Assembly: GCA_964535315.1 (NCBI GenBank)
Contig: CAZHTS010000001.1
Span: 62,001 to 126,000, forward strand
DNA length: 64,000 nt
Direction: 5' to 3'
Source: CAZHTS01 sp964535315
GTDB taxonomy: Bacteria > Chloroflexota > Anaerolineae > Anaerolineales > Anaerolineaceae
The notes below the pieces were generated by a model that was not told the origin of the DNA, did no database searches, and worked only from the letters and a program-made list of their open reading frames with translations. Below, in pieces: positions 44,816 to 51,821 of the stretch. How positions within the stretch are numbered: position 1 is the first letter of the stretch; every line of letters starts with the position of its first letter. Both the position numbers and the translations under genes were made by a program.

Positions 44816-44942
44816 CCCACAACAAACTCTCGCATATATGGTGATACCCCAAACGAAAGGAGGTGGTTTTTCACACAATCCGTACGTGTTGGTAACACTG
44901 TAGTACATCTAAACTATCAAAGAGAGAAAGAAGGAGAAGGAT
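44816..44942 (+). other. Gap between ROK and binding-protein genes with an orphan ribosome-binding sequence
   Basis: AAAGGAGGTG (44856-44865) is a full anti-Shine-Dalgarno match, but no start codon is suitably spaced after it. A small inverted repeat GTGTT-GGT-AACAC lies at about 44887-44899. The binding-protein gene uses a second site, GAAGGAGAAGG, at its own start. No other gene is seen. Confidence 0.35.
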
Positions 44943-46325
44943 ATGCGTAAGTATTCTGTGCTTTCCGTGCTCGTGGCCCTGGCGATCATCCTGAGCGCCT
45001 GCGCCCCGGCTGCCACCCCGGCCCCCGCCGAACCGACCAAGGCTCCTGCTGCGGCCGAACCCACCAAGGCCCCGGCCCCTGCCGAGCCCACCAAGGCTCC
45101 GGCCCCCGCCGAACCCACCAAGGCCCCCGAAGCGGCTGCCGAAAAGGTCACCATCACCATCGAAAGCTGGCGCAATGATGACATGAAGATCTGGACCGAC
45201 ACGATCATCCCGGCCTTCGAAGCCAAGAACCCCAACATCCACGTCGTCTTCGCCCCCAGCGCTCCCGCCGAATACAACGGCGTGCTCAACACCAAGCTGG
45301 AAGGCGGCACCGCCGGCGATCTGATCACCTGCCGCCCGTTTGACGCCTCGCTCAAACTGTTCGAGAAGGGTTACCTGGCGCCGTTGACCGACCTGCCCGG
45401 TATGAACAACTTCGGCGATGTGGCCAAGAGCGCCTGGATCACCGACGATGGCAAGACCGTCTTCTGCGTGCCGATGGCCTCGGTCATTCACGGTTTCTTC
45501 TACAACAAGGAAGCCTTCGACAAACTTGGCCTCAAGACCCCCAAGACCAAGGAAGAGTTCAAGGCCGTGTTGGATGCGCTGAAGAAAGACGGCACCTACG
45601 CTCCGCTGGGCATGGGCACCGCCGACCTGTGGGAAGCCGCCACCATGGGCTTCCAGAACATCGGCCCCAACAACTGGAAGGGTGAGGAAGGCCGCCAGGC
45701 CTTGATCAAGGGCACCGGCAAGTACACCGACGAACCCTACGTCAAGACCTTCCAAGAACTGGCTGCCTGGAAGGAATACCTGCCCGAAGGTTTCGAAGCC
45801 GTCAAGTACCCGGATGCGCAGAGCCTGTTCACCCTCGGCAAGGCCGCCATCTACCCCACCGGTTCGTGGGAAATCAGCGTGTTCGAAGAACAGGCTGGCT
45901 TTGAGATGGGCGTCTTCAAGCCGCCGGTAGACAAAGAAGGCGACACCTGCTACATCAGCGATCACACTGACATCGCCATGGGCATGAACGCTGCCAGCAA
46001 GCACCCCGAAGAGACCAAGAAATTCCTGGAATGGATGACCTCGGAAGAGTTCGCCGGTCTGTACAGCAATGCCCTGCCCGGCTTCTTCACCCTGTCGAAC
46101 CACAAGGTCCAGCTCAAGGACCCGCTGGCCCAGGAATTCATGAACTGGCGCGGCGAGTGCAAGTCCACCATCCGCAACTCGTACCAGATCCTCTCGCGCG
46201 GCGAGCCGAACCTGGAAAATGAGCTGTGGCGTGTGAGCGCGGCCGTGATCAACGGCACGCTGACCCCCCAGAAGGGCGCTGAAGAAATTCAGGCCGGCCT
46301 GGACAAGTGGTACAAGCCCCAGTAA
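44943..46325 (+). CDS. Carbohydrate ABC transporter substrate-binding lipoprotein
   Basis: SBP_bac_1 family binding protein of 460 residues. The signal peptide ends LSAC with Cys20. Next comes a low-complexity tether with four copies of EPTKAP at a 9-residue period (starting at residues 30, 39, 48 and 57). The mature domain begins VTITIESWRNDDMKIW and contains ITCRPFDASLKLFEKGYL, VFCVPMASVIHGFFYNKEAF and AIYPTGSWEISVFEEQ. Two cysteines late in the domain may form a disulphide. It feeds the two permeases downstream; a GC-rich hairpin separates them. Based on neighbours it binds a mono- or disaccharide processed by the ROK kinase and the two dehydrogenases. Confidence 0.94.
   Translation: MRKYSVLSVLVALAIILSACAPAATPAPAEPTKAPAAAEPTKAPAPAEPTKAPAPAEPTKAPEAAAEKVTITIESWRNDDMKIWTDTIIPAFEAKNPNIHVVFAPSAPAEYNGVLNTKLEGGTAGDLITCRPFDASLKLFEKGYLAPLTDLPGMNNFGDVAKSAWITDDGKTVFCVPMASVIHGFFYNKEAFDKLGLKTPKTKEEFKAVLDALKKDGTYAPLGMGTADLWEAATMGFQNIGPNNWKGEEGRQALIKGTGKYTDEPYVKTFQELAAWKEYLPEGFEAVKYPDAQSLFTLGKAAIYPTGSWEISVFEEQAGFEMGVFKPPVDKEGDTCYISDHTDIAMGMNAASKHPEETKKFLEWMTSEEFAGLYSNALPGFFTLSNHKVQLKDPLAQEFMNWRGECKSTIRNSYQILSRGEPNLENELWRVSAAVINGTLTPQKGAEEIQAGLDKWYKPQ
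45030..45128 (+). repeat. In-gene tandem repeat, four 27-bp units coding the EPTKAP tether
   Basis: Four units of about 27 bp encode E-P-T-K-A-P plus three Ala/Pro residues each. The unit sequences differ at third positions, so the repeat is maintained at the protein level. Confidence 0.85.
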
Positions 46326-46342
46326 GATCGTTCTAAATTGTT

Positions 46343-46374
46343 GCCTGGCGGCGGGCGTTCGCCTGCCGCCAGGC
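46343..46374 (+). other. GC-rich stem-loop between binding-protein and permease genes
   Basis: GCCTGGCGGC (46343-46352) pairs with 46365-46374, and the stem continues inward with GGCG/CGCC. No T-tract follows. It is the same position as in the other transporters here. Confidence 0.65.
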
Positions 46375-46400
46375 GCCTTCAATTTTTATCGGGAGGCCCC

Positions 46401-47327
46401 ATGCAAAAAGAGCCCAGCCACACAACACCTTTTCCCTGGCATATTGTCGTCTTCCTGGCTCCAGCTGTCATCATCTACACCCTTTTTATGATCATCCCCC
46501 TCCTGGACTCGCTGCGGCTGAGCTTTTTCACCACCATCGACAACAAGGAAGTCTTCAACGGCATCCAGAACTACATCACCCTGTTCACCGATAGCAATTA
46601 TGCGCCGCGTTTCTGGGGAGCGTTGAAGAACAACCTGGTCTTCTTTGCCATCAACATGATCGTCCAAAACCCCATCGGCCTGCTGCTGGCCTCGCTGCTG
46701 GCGACCAACGGCCGCATGCGCAACTTCTACCGCACGGTGTTATTCATGCCCACCGTGCTCTCGGTGGTGATCATTGGCTTCATCTGGCAGCTGATCCTCA
46801 ACCCCTTGTGGGGCGTAACCTCGGGTATGATGAAGGCCGTCGGCATCGGTTTCCTGTTCAAACCGTGGCTGGGGCTGCCCGAATCGGCGCTGACGGTCGT
46901 CTCGCTCATCTCGGTCTGGCAGTTCATCGGCATCCCGATGATCCTGTTCTACACCGCGTTGATCGGCATCCCCGAAGAGTTGATGGAAGCCGCCCGCGTG
47001 GACGGCGCCACCGGCTGGCAGGCCTTCTGGCGCATTAAGTTCCCGCTCATTCTGCCCACCGTTGGCATCGTCACCATCCTGACCTTTGTCGGCAACTTCA
47101 ACGCCTTTGACCTGATCTACACCATGAAGGGCGCCCTGGCCGGCCCGGAATTTTCCACCGATATCATGGGCACCCTGTTCTACCGCACCTTTTTCGGCCA
47201 GCAGCTCCAGCTGGGCAACCCCACCATGGGGGCCACCGTGGCAGCCATGATGTTCCTGATTATCCTGACCGGTGTGCTGCTCTACATGTTTGCCTGGCAG
47301 CGCCGCGTCCAGACCTACGAACTGTGA
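46401..47327 (+). CDS. Sugar ABC transporter permease (MalF/UgpA type)
   Basis: Membrane permease of 308 residues with six helices. The first is IVVFLAPAVIIYTLFMIIPLL. The EAA loop is GIPEELMEAARVDGATGWQAFWRIKFPLILP. The ATG at 46401 has GGGAGGCCCC upstream. The open frame upstream of it runs through the intergenic hairpin and is rejected. The next permease starts 10 nt after its stop. It forms a heterodimer with that protein. Confidence 0.94.
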   Translation: MQKEPSHTTPFPWHIVVFLAPAVIIYTLFMIIPLLDSLRLSFFTTIDNKEVFNGIQNYITLFTDSNYAPRFWGALKNNLVFFAINMIVQNPIGLLLASLLATNGRMRNFYRTVLFMPTVLSVVIIGFIWQLILNPLWGVTSGMMKAVGIGFLFKPWLGLPESALTVVSLISVWQFIGIPMILFYTALIGIPEELMEAARVDGATGWQAFWRIKFPLILPTVGIVTILTFVGNFNAFDLIYTMKGALAGPEFSTDIMGTLFYRTFFGQQLQLGNPTMGATVAAMMFLIILTGVLLYMFAWQRRVQTYEL

Positions 47328-47337
47328 GGTAAACGCC

Positions 47338-48210
47338 ATGACCACTTTATCTACCCCCGTTCGCCAGGTTTCCTTCTTTTATCGCCTGCGCCGCGCCCTG
47401 GACAACCTCCTCCCCCATCTCGTGTTGGGGTTGTATATGATTGTGGCCCTCTTCCCGATCATCATGATCGTCATCAACTCGTTCAAGGCCCGCAAGGCGA
47501 TCTTTGGCTCGCCCTTTGCCCTGCCCAGTCAACAGACCTTCAGCCTGGTTGGCTACGAGACCGTCCTCCAGCGCGCCAATTTCGCCCAATACTTTGTCAA
47601 CAGCACCATCGTCACCGTGGCATCCTTGCTGCTGATCCTGTTGATCGGATCGATGGCGGCCTACGCCCTTTCGGAATACTCCTTTAAAGGCAACGCTCTG
47701 TTGGGGTTATACCTCTCGATCGGTATCATGATCCCCATCCGCCTCGGCACGGTCGGTATCCTGCGCCTGATGGTGGGCTTATCGTTGGTCAATAACCTGC
47801 TCGGCCTGATTTTGATCTACATCGCCCAGGGGCTGCCGCTGACGATCTTCATTCTGACCCAGTTCATGCGCCAGGTGCCGCGCGAGTTAAAAGACGCCGC
47901 CCGCATCGACGGCGCCAGCGAGTACCGCATCTACAGCCTGGTCGTTCCCCTCGTCCGCCCGGCGTTGGGCTCGATCGGCATCTTCACCATGATCCCCATC
48001 TGGAACGACCTGTGGTTCCCGCTGATCATCGCCCCCAGCAGCCAGACGGCTACCATCACGTTGGGCGTGCAGCAGTTCCTCGGCCAGTTCGTCAGTGACT
48101 GGAACGCAGTATTGTCCTCGTTGACCCTGGCGATGATCCCCATCCTGATCTTCTACATCATCTTCTCCCGGCAAATGATCCGCAGCATCACCGCCGGGGC
48201 CATCAAGTAA
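47338..48210 (+). CDS. Sugar ABC transporter permease (MalG/UgpE type)
   Basis: Membrane permease of 290 residues with six helices (LVLGLYMIVALFPIIMIVIN first). The EAA loop is QVPRELKDAARIDGASEYRIYSLVVPLVRP. GAGGTAAACGCC precedes ATG 47338. Together with the preceding permease it forms the membrane channel. No ATPase gene is found anywhere in this operon, so the pair must borrow a shared MsmX/UgpC-like ATPase. The first dehydrogenase gene starts 16 nt downstream. Confidence 0.94.
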   Translation: MTTLSTPVRQVSFFYRLRRALDNLLPHLVLGLYMIVALFPIIMIVINSFKARKAIFGSPFALPSQQTFSLVGYETVLQRANFAQYFVNSTIVTVASLLLILLIGSMAAYALSEYSFKGNALLGLYLSIGIMIPIRLGTVGILRLMVGLSLVNNLLGLILIYIAQGLPLTIFILTQFMRQVPRELKDAARIDGASEYRIYSLVVPLVRPALGSIGIFTMIPIWNDLWFPLIIAPSSQTATITLGVQQFLGQFVSDWNAVLSSLTLAMIPILIFYIIFSRQMIRSITAGAIK

Positions 48211-48226
48211 GACAAGGAGTGGCGCT

Positions 48227-49234
48227 ATGAAAGTTGGTATCGTTGGCGTAGGTTTTATGGGTTCGACCCACGCCGCGGGGTGGGCGGCCACGGACGCCGT
48301 GTTGGCCGGATTTTCGGCCGAGACGATTGAAGAGGCCCGTCCCCTGGCCGACCGCTACGGCGTGCGCGTCTTCCCCAACCTGGAGGCGATGCTGCCCAAG
48401 GTGGACGTGGTCGACATCTGCACCCCCACCCACCTGCACGCCCCGATGGTCATGCAGGCCGCCGCGGCGGGCAAAGACATCATCTGCGAAAAACCGCTGG
48501 CGCGCACCATCGAAGAGGGCCAGGCGATGATCGCCGTCTGCCGCAAGGCCGGCGTGCGCCTGTTCGTGGCGCATGTGGTGCGTTTCTTTCCCGAATACGC
48601 CCTGGCGCAGTCGGCCGTAGCGCAGGGCCAGATCGGTCAGGTAGGCACCATTCGCCTGGCGCGCGGCAGCTACCGCCCCAAGAAGCCGGCCGGCAACTGG
48701 TTCCTGGACGAAGCCAAATCCGGCGGCATCCTGCTCGACTTGATGATCCACGATTTCGATTACGCCCGCTGGATCGGCGGCGAGGTCGAGAGCGTCTTTG
48801 CCCGGAAGGTCAGTTCGGCGCACCCTGAGGCCAGCCTTGATTACGCCCTGGCCATCCTCCAGCACCGCAACGGCGCCATCTCGCACGTATCCGGCGCCTG
48901 GGCCTACCCGCCGCCCACCTTCCGCACCGGCTTTGAGATCTCCGGCAGCAAAGGCATGATCGACTTCGATTCACAGGCCACGGCCCCCATTGAAAATCTG
49001 CTGCAAAAGCCGGCCGGCGACGCTCCCGACGTGGGCCTGCCCTCCAGCCCGGTGAGCGAAAGCCCCTACACCACCCAGATCAAAGAGTTTTACAATGCGT
49101 TGCTCCACGACCGTCCGGTGCGCGTTTCGGCCGGGGACGGATTGGCCGCCGTCCAGATTGCCCTGGCCGCCAGCCAATCGGCGCAGAGCGGCCAGGCCGT
49201 ACGGGTAACGCCGCTTGCGGAGGTGCAGTCATGA
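48227..49234 (+). CDS. Gfo/Idh/MocA family oxidoreductase (first of a pair)
   Basis: NAD(P)-dependent sugar or inositol dehydrogenase type, 335 residues. The N-terminal Rossmann motif is VGIVGVGFMGSTHAAGW. CEKPLARTIEEG carries the family EKP motif (near residue 87). The C-terminal alpha/beta domain includes GGILLDLMIHDFDYARWIGG, with the conserved Asp/His pair of the active site. It ends with a 4-nt ATGA overlap with the second dehydrogenase gene. Family members oxidise C-OH groups of sugars, inositol or sugar acids, or carry out reversible NAD-dependent elimination. The exact reaction is unknown. Confidence 0.93.
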   Translation: MKVGIVGVGFMGSTHAAGWAATDAVLAGFSAETIEEARPLADRYGVRVFPNLEAMLPKVDVVDICTPTHLHAPMVMQAAAAGKDIICEKPLARTIEEGQAMIAVCRKAGVRLFVAHVVRFFPEYALAQSAVAQGQIGQVGTIRLARGSYRPKKPAGNWFLDEAKSGGILLDLMIHDFDYARWIGGEVESVFARKVSSAHPEASLDYALAILQHRNGAISHVSGAWAYPPPTFRTGFEISGSKGMIDFDSQATAPIENLLQKPAGDAPDVGLPSSPVSESPYTTQIKEFYNALLHDRPVRVSAGDGLAAVQIALAASQSAQSGQAVRVTPLAEVQS

Positions 49235-50220
49235 AAATCGGCATCCTCAGTTTTGCCCATCTGCATGCAGAAGCCTACATCCAGAACCTGCGCGCCATCC
49301 CCGGCGTGGAAATGATCGGCCTGGCCGATGAAGACCTGCAGCGCGGCGAACGCTTTGCCACGCAGTTCGGCGCCCATTATTTCCGTTCCTACGAGGAGCT
49401 GCTCTCGGCCAAACCGCACGGCGTGGTCATCTGCTCGGAAAACGCCAATCACCGCCCGCTGGTCGAGATGGCGGCGGCCGCCGGGGTCAATATCCTGTGC
49501 GAGAAACCACTGGCGACGACCGAGACCGACGCTCAGGCCATCCTCAAAACGTGCGAGAAGGCCGGCGTCCAGTTGATGACCGCCTTCCCGATGCGTTTCA
49601 GCACACCGCTGATGGAAGTCAAAAGCCGCCTGGACGCCGGCGACCTGGGGCAGGTGTACGCCTTCAAGTCCAGCAACCAGGGTGAACTGCCGCGCAAACA
49701 CCGCGAGTGGTTCGTCGACAAACAACTGGCCGGCGGCGGCGCCATTGCCGATCACACCGTGCACCTGGTCGACATCATGCGCTGGTATCTGAACAGCGAA
49801 GTGTGCGAAGTCTACGCCCGGGCCAACAGCATCTTCCATGCCGGCGAGGTGGAGGTCGAAACGGGCGGCATGGTCATGCTGACCTTTGCCAACGGCGTCT
49901 TCGCCAGCATCGACTGCAGCTGGTCGCGCCCGGATTACTGGCCGACCTGGGGCGGGCTGTCCTTCGAGATGATCACCAGCCGCGGCGCCGTGCTGGTGGA
50001 TGCCTTCAAGCAGAATCTGACCGTCTACTCGCACGCCCTGCAGCGCCCGGCCTGGGCCTACTGGGGCTCGGACGCCAACCAGGCGATGATCACGGACTTC
50101 GTCGCGGCCATCGACCAGGGCCGTCCACCCCGCGTGAGCGGCCTGGACGGTTACCGCGCCGTACAGGTGGTGGCCGCCGCTTACCGTTCGCTGGAAAGCG
50201 GCCAGCCGGTCAAACTCTAA
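49231..50220 (+). CDS. Gfo/Idh/MocA family oxidoreductase (second of a pair)
   Basis: Related but clearly different 329-residue dehydrogenase. It begins KIGILSFAHLHAEAYIQNL, so the usual GxGxxG loop is altered to GILSFAHLHA, which may weaken or change dinucleotide binding. CEKPLATTETDAQ carries EKP, and GGGAIADHTVHLVDIMRWYL has the catalytic Asp/His region. It is translationally coupled to the preceding gene and ends the operon. A hairpin follows. Paired dehydrogenases of this family often catalyse successive steps, such as oxidation then epimerisation through a keto intermediate. That is an inference here. Confidence 0.92.
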   Translation: MKIGILSFAHLHAEAYIQNLRAIPGVEMIGLADEDLQRGERFATQFGAHYFRSYEELLSAKPHGVVICSENANHRPLVEMAAAAGVNILCEKPLATTETDAQAILKTCEKAGVQLMTAFPMRFSTPLMEVKSRLDAGDLGQVYAFKSSNQGELPRKHREWFVDKQLAGGGAIADHTVHLVDIMRWYLNSEVCEVYARANSIFHAGEVEVETGGMVMLTFANGVFASIDCSWSRPDYWPTWGGLSFEMITSRGAVLVDAFKQNLTVYSHALQRPAWAYWGSDANQAMITDFVAAIDQGRPPRVSGLDGYRAVQVVAAAYRSLESGQPVKL

Positions 50221-50240
50221 CAAAGTCTTCCTTTTTTTCT

Positions 50241-50270
50241 CCTTTTCCCTCGCTCCGGCGAGGGAAAAGG
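50241..50270 (+). terminator. Terminator-like hairpin at end of sugar operon
   Basis: Perfect 13-bp stem (50241-50253 with 50258-50270) and 4-nt loop, 20 nt after the last stop. It is followed by GGTTTAAAA rather than a long T-run, so strength is uncertain. Confidence 0.6.
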
Positions 50271-50344
50271 GTTTAAAATGAACTACAAACTCATCTAGAT
50301 CGTTTCGTATCGCACATCACACTTCATTTCCCCGGGAACCCATC

Positions 50345-51286
50345 ATGAAAAACACGAAACGTCTCTCTGCTACCGCCGCGCTCATCGTTTGCCTGCTGGC
50401 GGTCGCCTTATTAAGTTTGCAACCGGCCTCGGCCGGGGCAGGCACCAGCCTGTATTTTCCGCTGGCCATGCAGATGCCCACCCCCACGGCCACCCCTACA
50501 CTGACCCCGCCGCCGCCGAGTTATATCATCGCCGATCACAATGCCACACGCCTGAACGAGATTCCTTCCGCCTGGCTGGCGCAGGCGCGCCAGAAGGTGG
50601 CCTGGGCGTATGGACACACCTCGCACGGCAGCCAGCTGGTCAGCGGCGCCGAATACCTGCGCCAACAGGTCGACAGCACACGCTATAACTTCCTCAGCAA
50701 CTGGCGCAGTGTCCCCGAACAGAGCGACCCCACGGCCCTGCGCATGGCCGAGGATGGCAGTTGGAGTTGGGATGCCGCCAGCTACGCTGACAGTGTGCGC
50801 TCCATGCTCAACGATGCTCCCGGCGCCAACGTTTTTATGTGGTCGTGGTGTGGGCAGATGTCTTCGGCAAGCGAAGACGAGGTTCGCTTCTACCTCACGC
50901 AGATGGACCAGTTGGAAAGCGAATATCCCGCTGTACGCTTTGTTTACATGACCGGCCACACCGACGAATGGGCCAACGACATCGTCAACCGCAACAACAA
51001 CATCATCCGCCAATATGTCCGCACCCACAAAAAGGTCTTGTTCGACTTTGCCGACCTGGAAAGCTATCGCCCCGATGGCACCGCAGTGGCTACCCCCGAT
51101 GACCAGTGCCCGTGGTGCCAGCAATGGTGCAGCGACCACCCGGCGGATTGCGCCACATTGCCAGAGTCGTGCGCCCACTCCGATGAAGGCGAGGCCACCC
51201 AGGCCAGCAAGTTCAACTGCACGCTCAAGGGGCGCGCCCTGTGGTGGCTGGCAGCCCGCCTGGCCGGCTGGAACGGCGAGCATTGA
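50345..51286 (+). CDS. Secreted cysteine-containing protein, possible SGNH-like hydrolase
   Basis: Exported protein of 313 residues that I cannot assign firmly. The signal peptide covers residues 1-30 (LIVCLLAVALLSLQPASA). A Pro/Thr stretch follows (MPTPTATPTLTPPPP). The domain starts ADHNATRLNEIPSAWL, with the striking motif WAYGHTSHGSQL near residues 87-98, then VFMWSWCGQMSSAS and RFVYMTGHTDEW. The late region has six cysteines within about 40 residues (DQCPWCQQWCSDHPADC onward), probably disulphide-bonded. The Ser/Gly/His placement recalls SGNH hydrolases, but the GDS block is not clear. The gene stands alone between the sugar operon and the MarR gene. Confidence 0.75.
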   Translation: MKNTKRLSATAALIVCLLAVALLSLQPASAGAGTSLYFPLAMQMPTPTATPTLTPPPPSYIIADHNATRLNEIPSAWLAQARQKVAWAYGHTSHGSQLVSGAEYLRQQVDSTRYNFLSNWRSVPEQSDPTALRMAEDGSWSWDAASYADSVRSMLNDAPGANVFMWSWCGQMSSASEDEVRFYLTQMDQLESEYPAVRFVYMTGHTDEWANDIVNRNNNIIRQYVRTHKKVLFDFADLESYRPDGTAVATPDDQCPWCQQWCSDHPADCATLPESCAHSDEGEATQASKFNCTLKGRALWWLAARLAGWNGEH

Positions 51287-51292
51287 GTGGGG

Positions 51293-51298
51293 TATAAT
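51293..51298 (+). promoter_or_regulatory. TATAAT -10 box, leaderless start of the MarR gene
   Basis: TATAAT ends 7 nt before the ATG at 51306, directly after the preceding gene's stop. No ribosome-binding site and no clear -35 box are present. Confidence 0.55.
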
Positions 51299-51305
51299 AC
51301 GGGCT

Positions 51306-51752
51306 ATGGAACGTTCCACGTCCCCAGACCATCTTTCCACCCTCGAGCAGGCCATCGCCCTGGTCAGCCGCACGGTCGCCGAATTCGAATCCCAGGCCTT
51401 GCAGCAGCATGGTGAATTCGTTTCGCTTTCGATGCGTCAGATCGTCTACCTGGAAACCATTGCCCAGATGGAACGGCCAACCTTCAGCGATCTGGCTCGC
51501 CAGTTGGGGCTGGCCCGGCCCTCCGTCACGGCCATTGTCGACAAACTGATCCGCCTGGGTTACGTGCAAAAAATACAGTCCGACCACGACCGGCGTTCTT
51601 ACTTCATCTTGCTGACCGAAAAAGGCCAGGCGCTTTCACAGGCGCACCAGAAAATACATCGCGCCATGGCCGAACAACTTACCCGCCGGCTCGACCAATC
51701 CGAATTGGAACAACTGGTGAGACTGCTCAGCAAAGCAATTGGCCAGGACTGA
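51306..51752 (+). CDS. MarR family transcriptional regulator
   Basis: Winged-helix regulator of 148 residues. The core is MRQIVYLETIAQMERPTFSDLARQLGLARPSVTAIVDKLIRLGYVQKI, followed by the wing SDHDRRSYFILLTEKGQAL, a classic MarR layout with dimerisation helices at both ends. The start at ATG 51306 is set by the -10 box 7 nt upstream. The frame is open further upstream inside the preceding gene, but that part is not MarR-like. Targets are unknown. A strong bidirectional terminator separates it from the convergent oligoendopeptidase gene. Confidence 0.92.
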   Translation: MERSTSPDHLSTLEQAIALVSRTVAEFESQALQQHGEFVSLSMRQIVYLETIAQMERPTFSDLARQLGLARPSVTAIVDKLIRLGYVQKIQSDHDRRSYFILLTEKGQALSQAHQKIHRAMAEQLTRRLDQSELEQLVRLLSKAIGQD

Positions 51753-51767
51753 AACAGCACACACAAA

Positions 51768-51798
51768 ACGCGGCCGTCCAGATGATGGACGGCCGCGT
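51768..51798. terminator. Bidirectional terminator between MarR and oligoendopeptidase genes
   Basis: Perfect 13-bp G+C-rich stem (51768-51780 with 51786-51798) and 5-nt loop between two convergent genes. The flanks are A-rich on one side and moderately A/T-rich on the other. Confidence 0.75.
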
Positions 51799-51821
51799 AA
51801 TCAAGATAGATCCACAACGAA

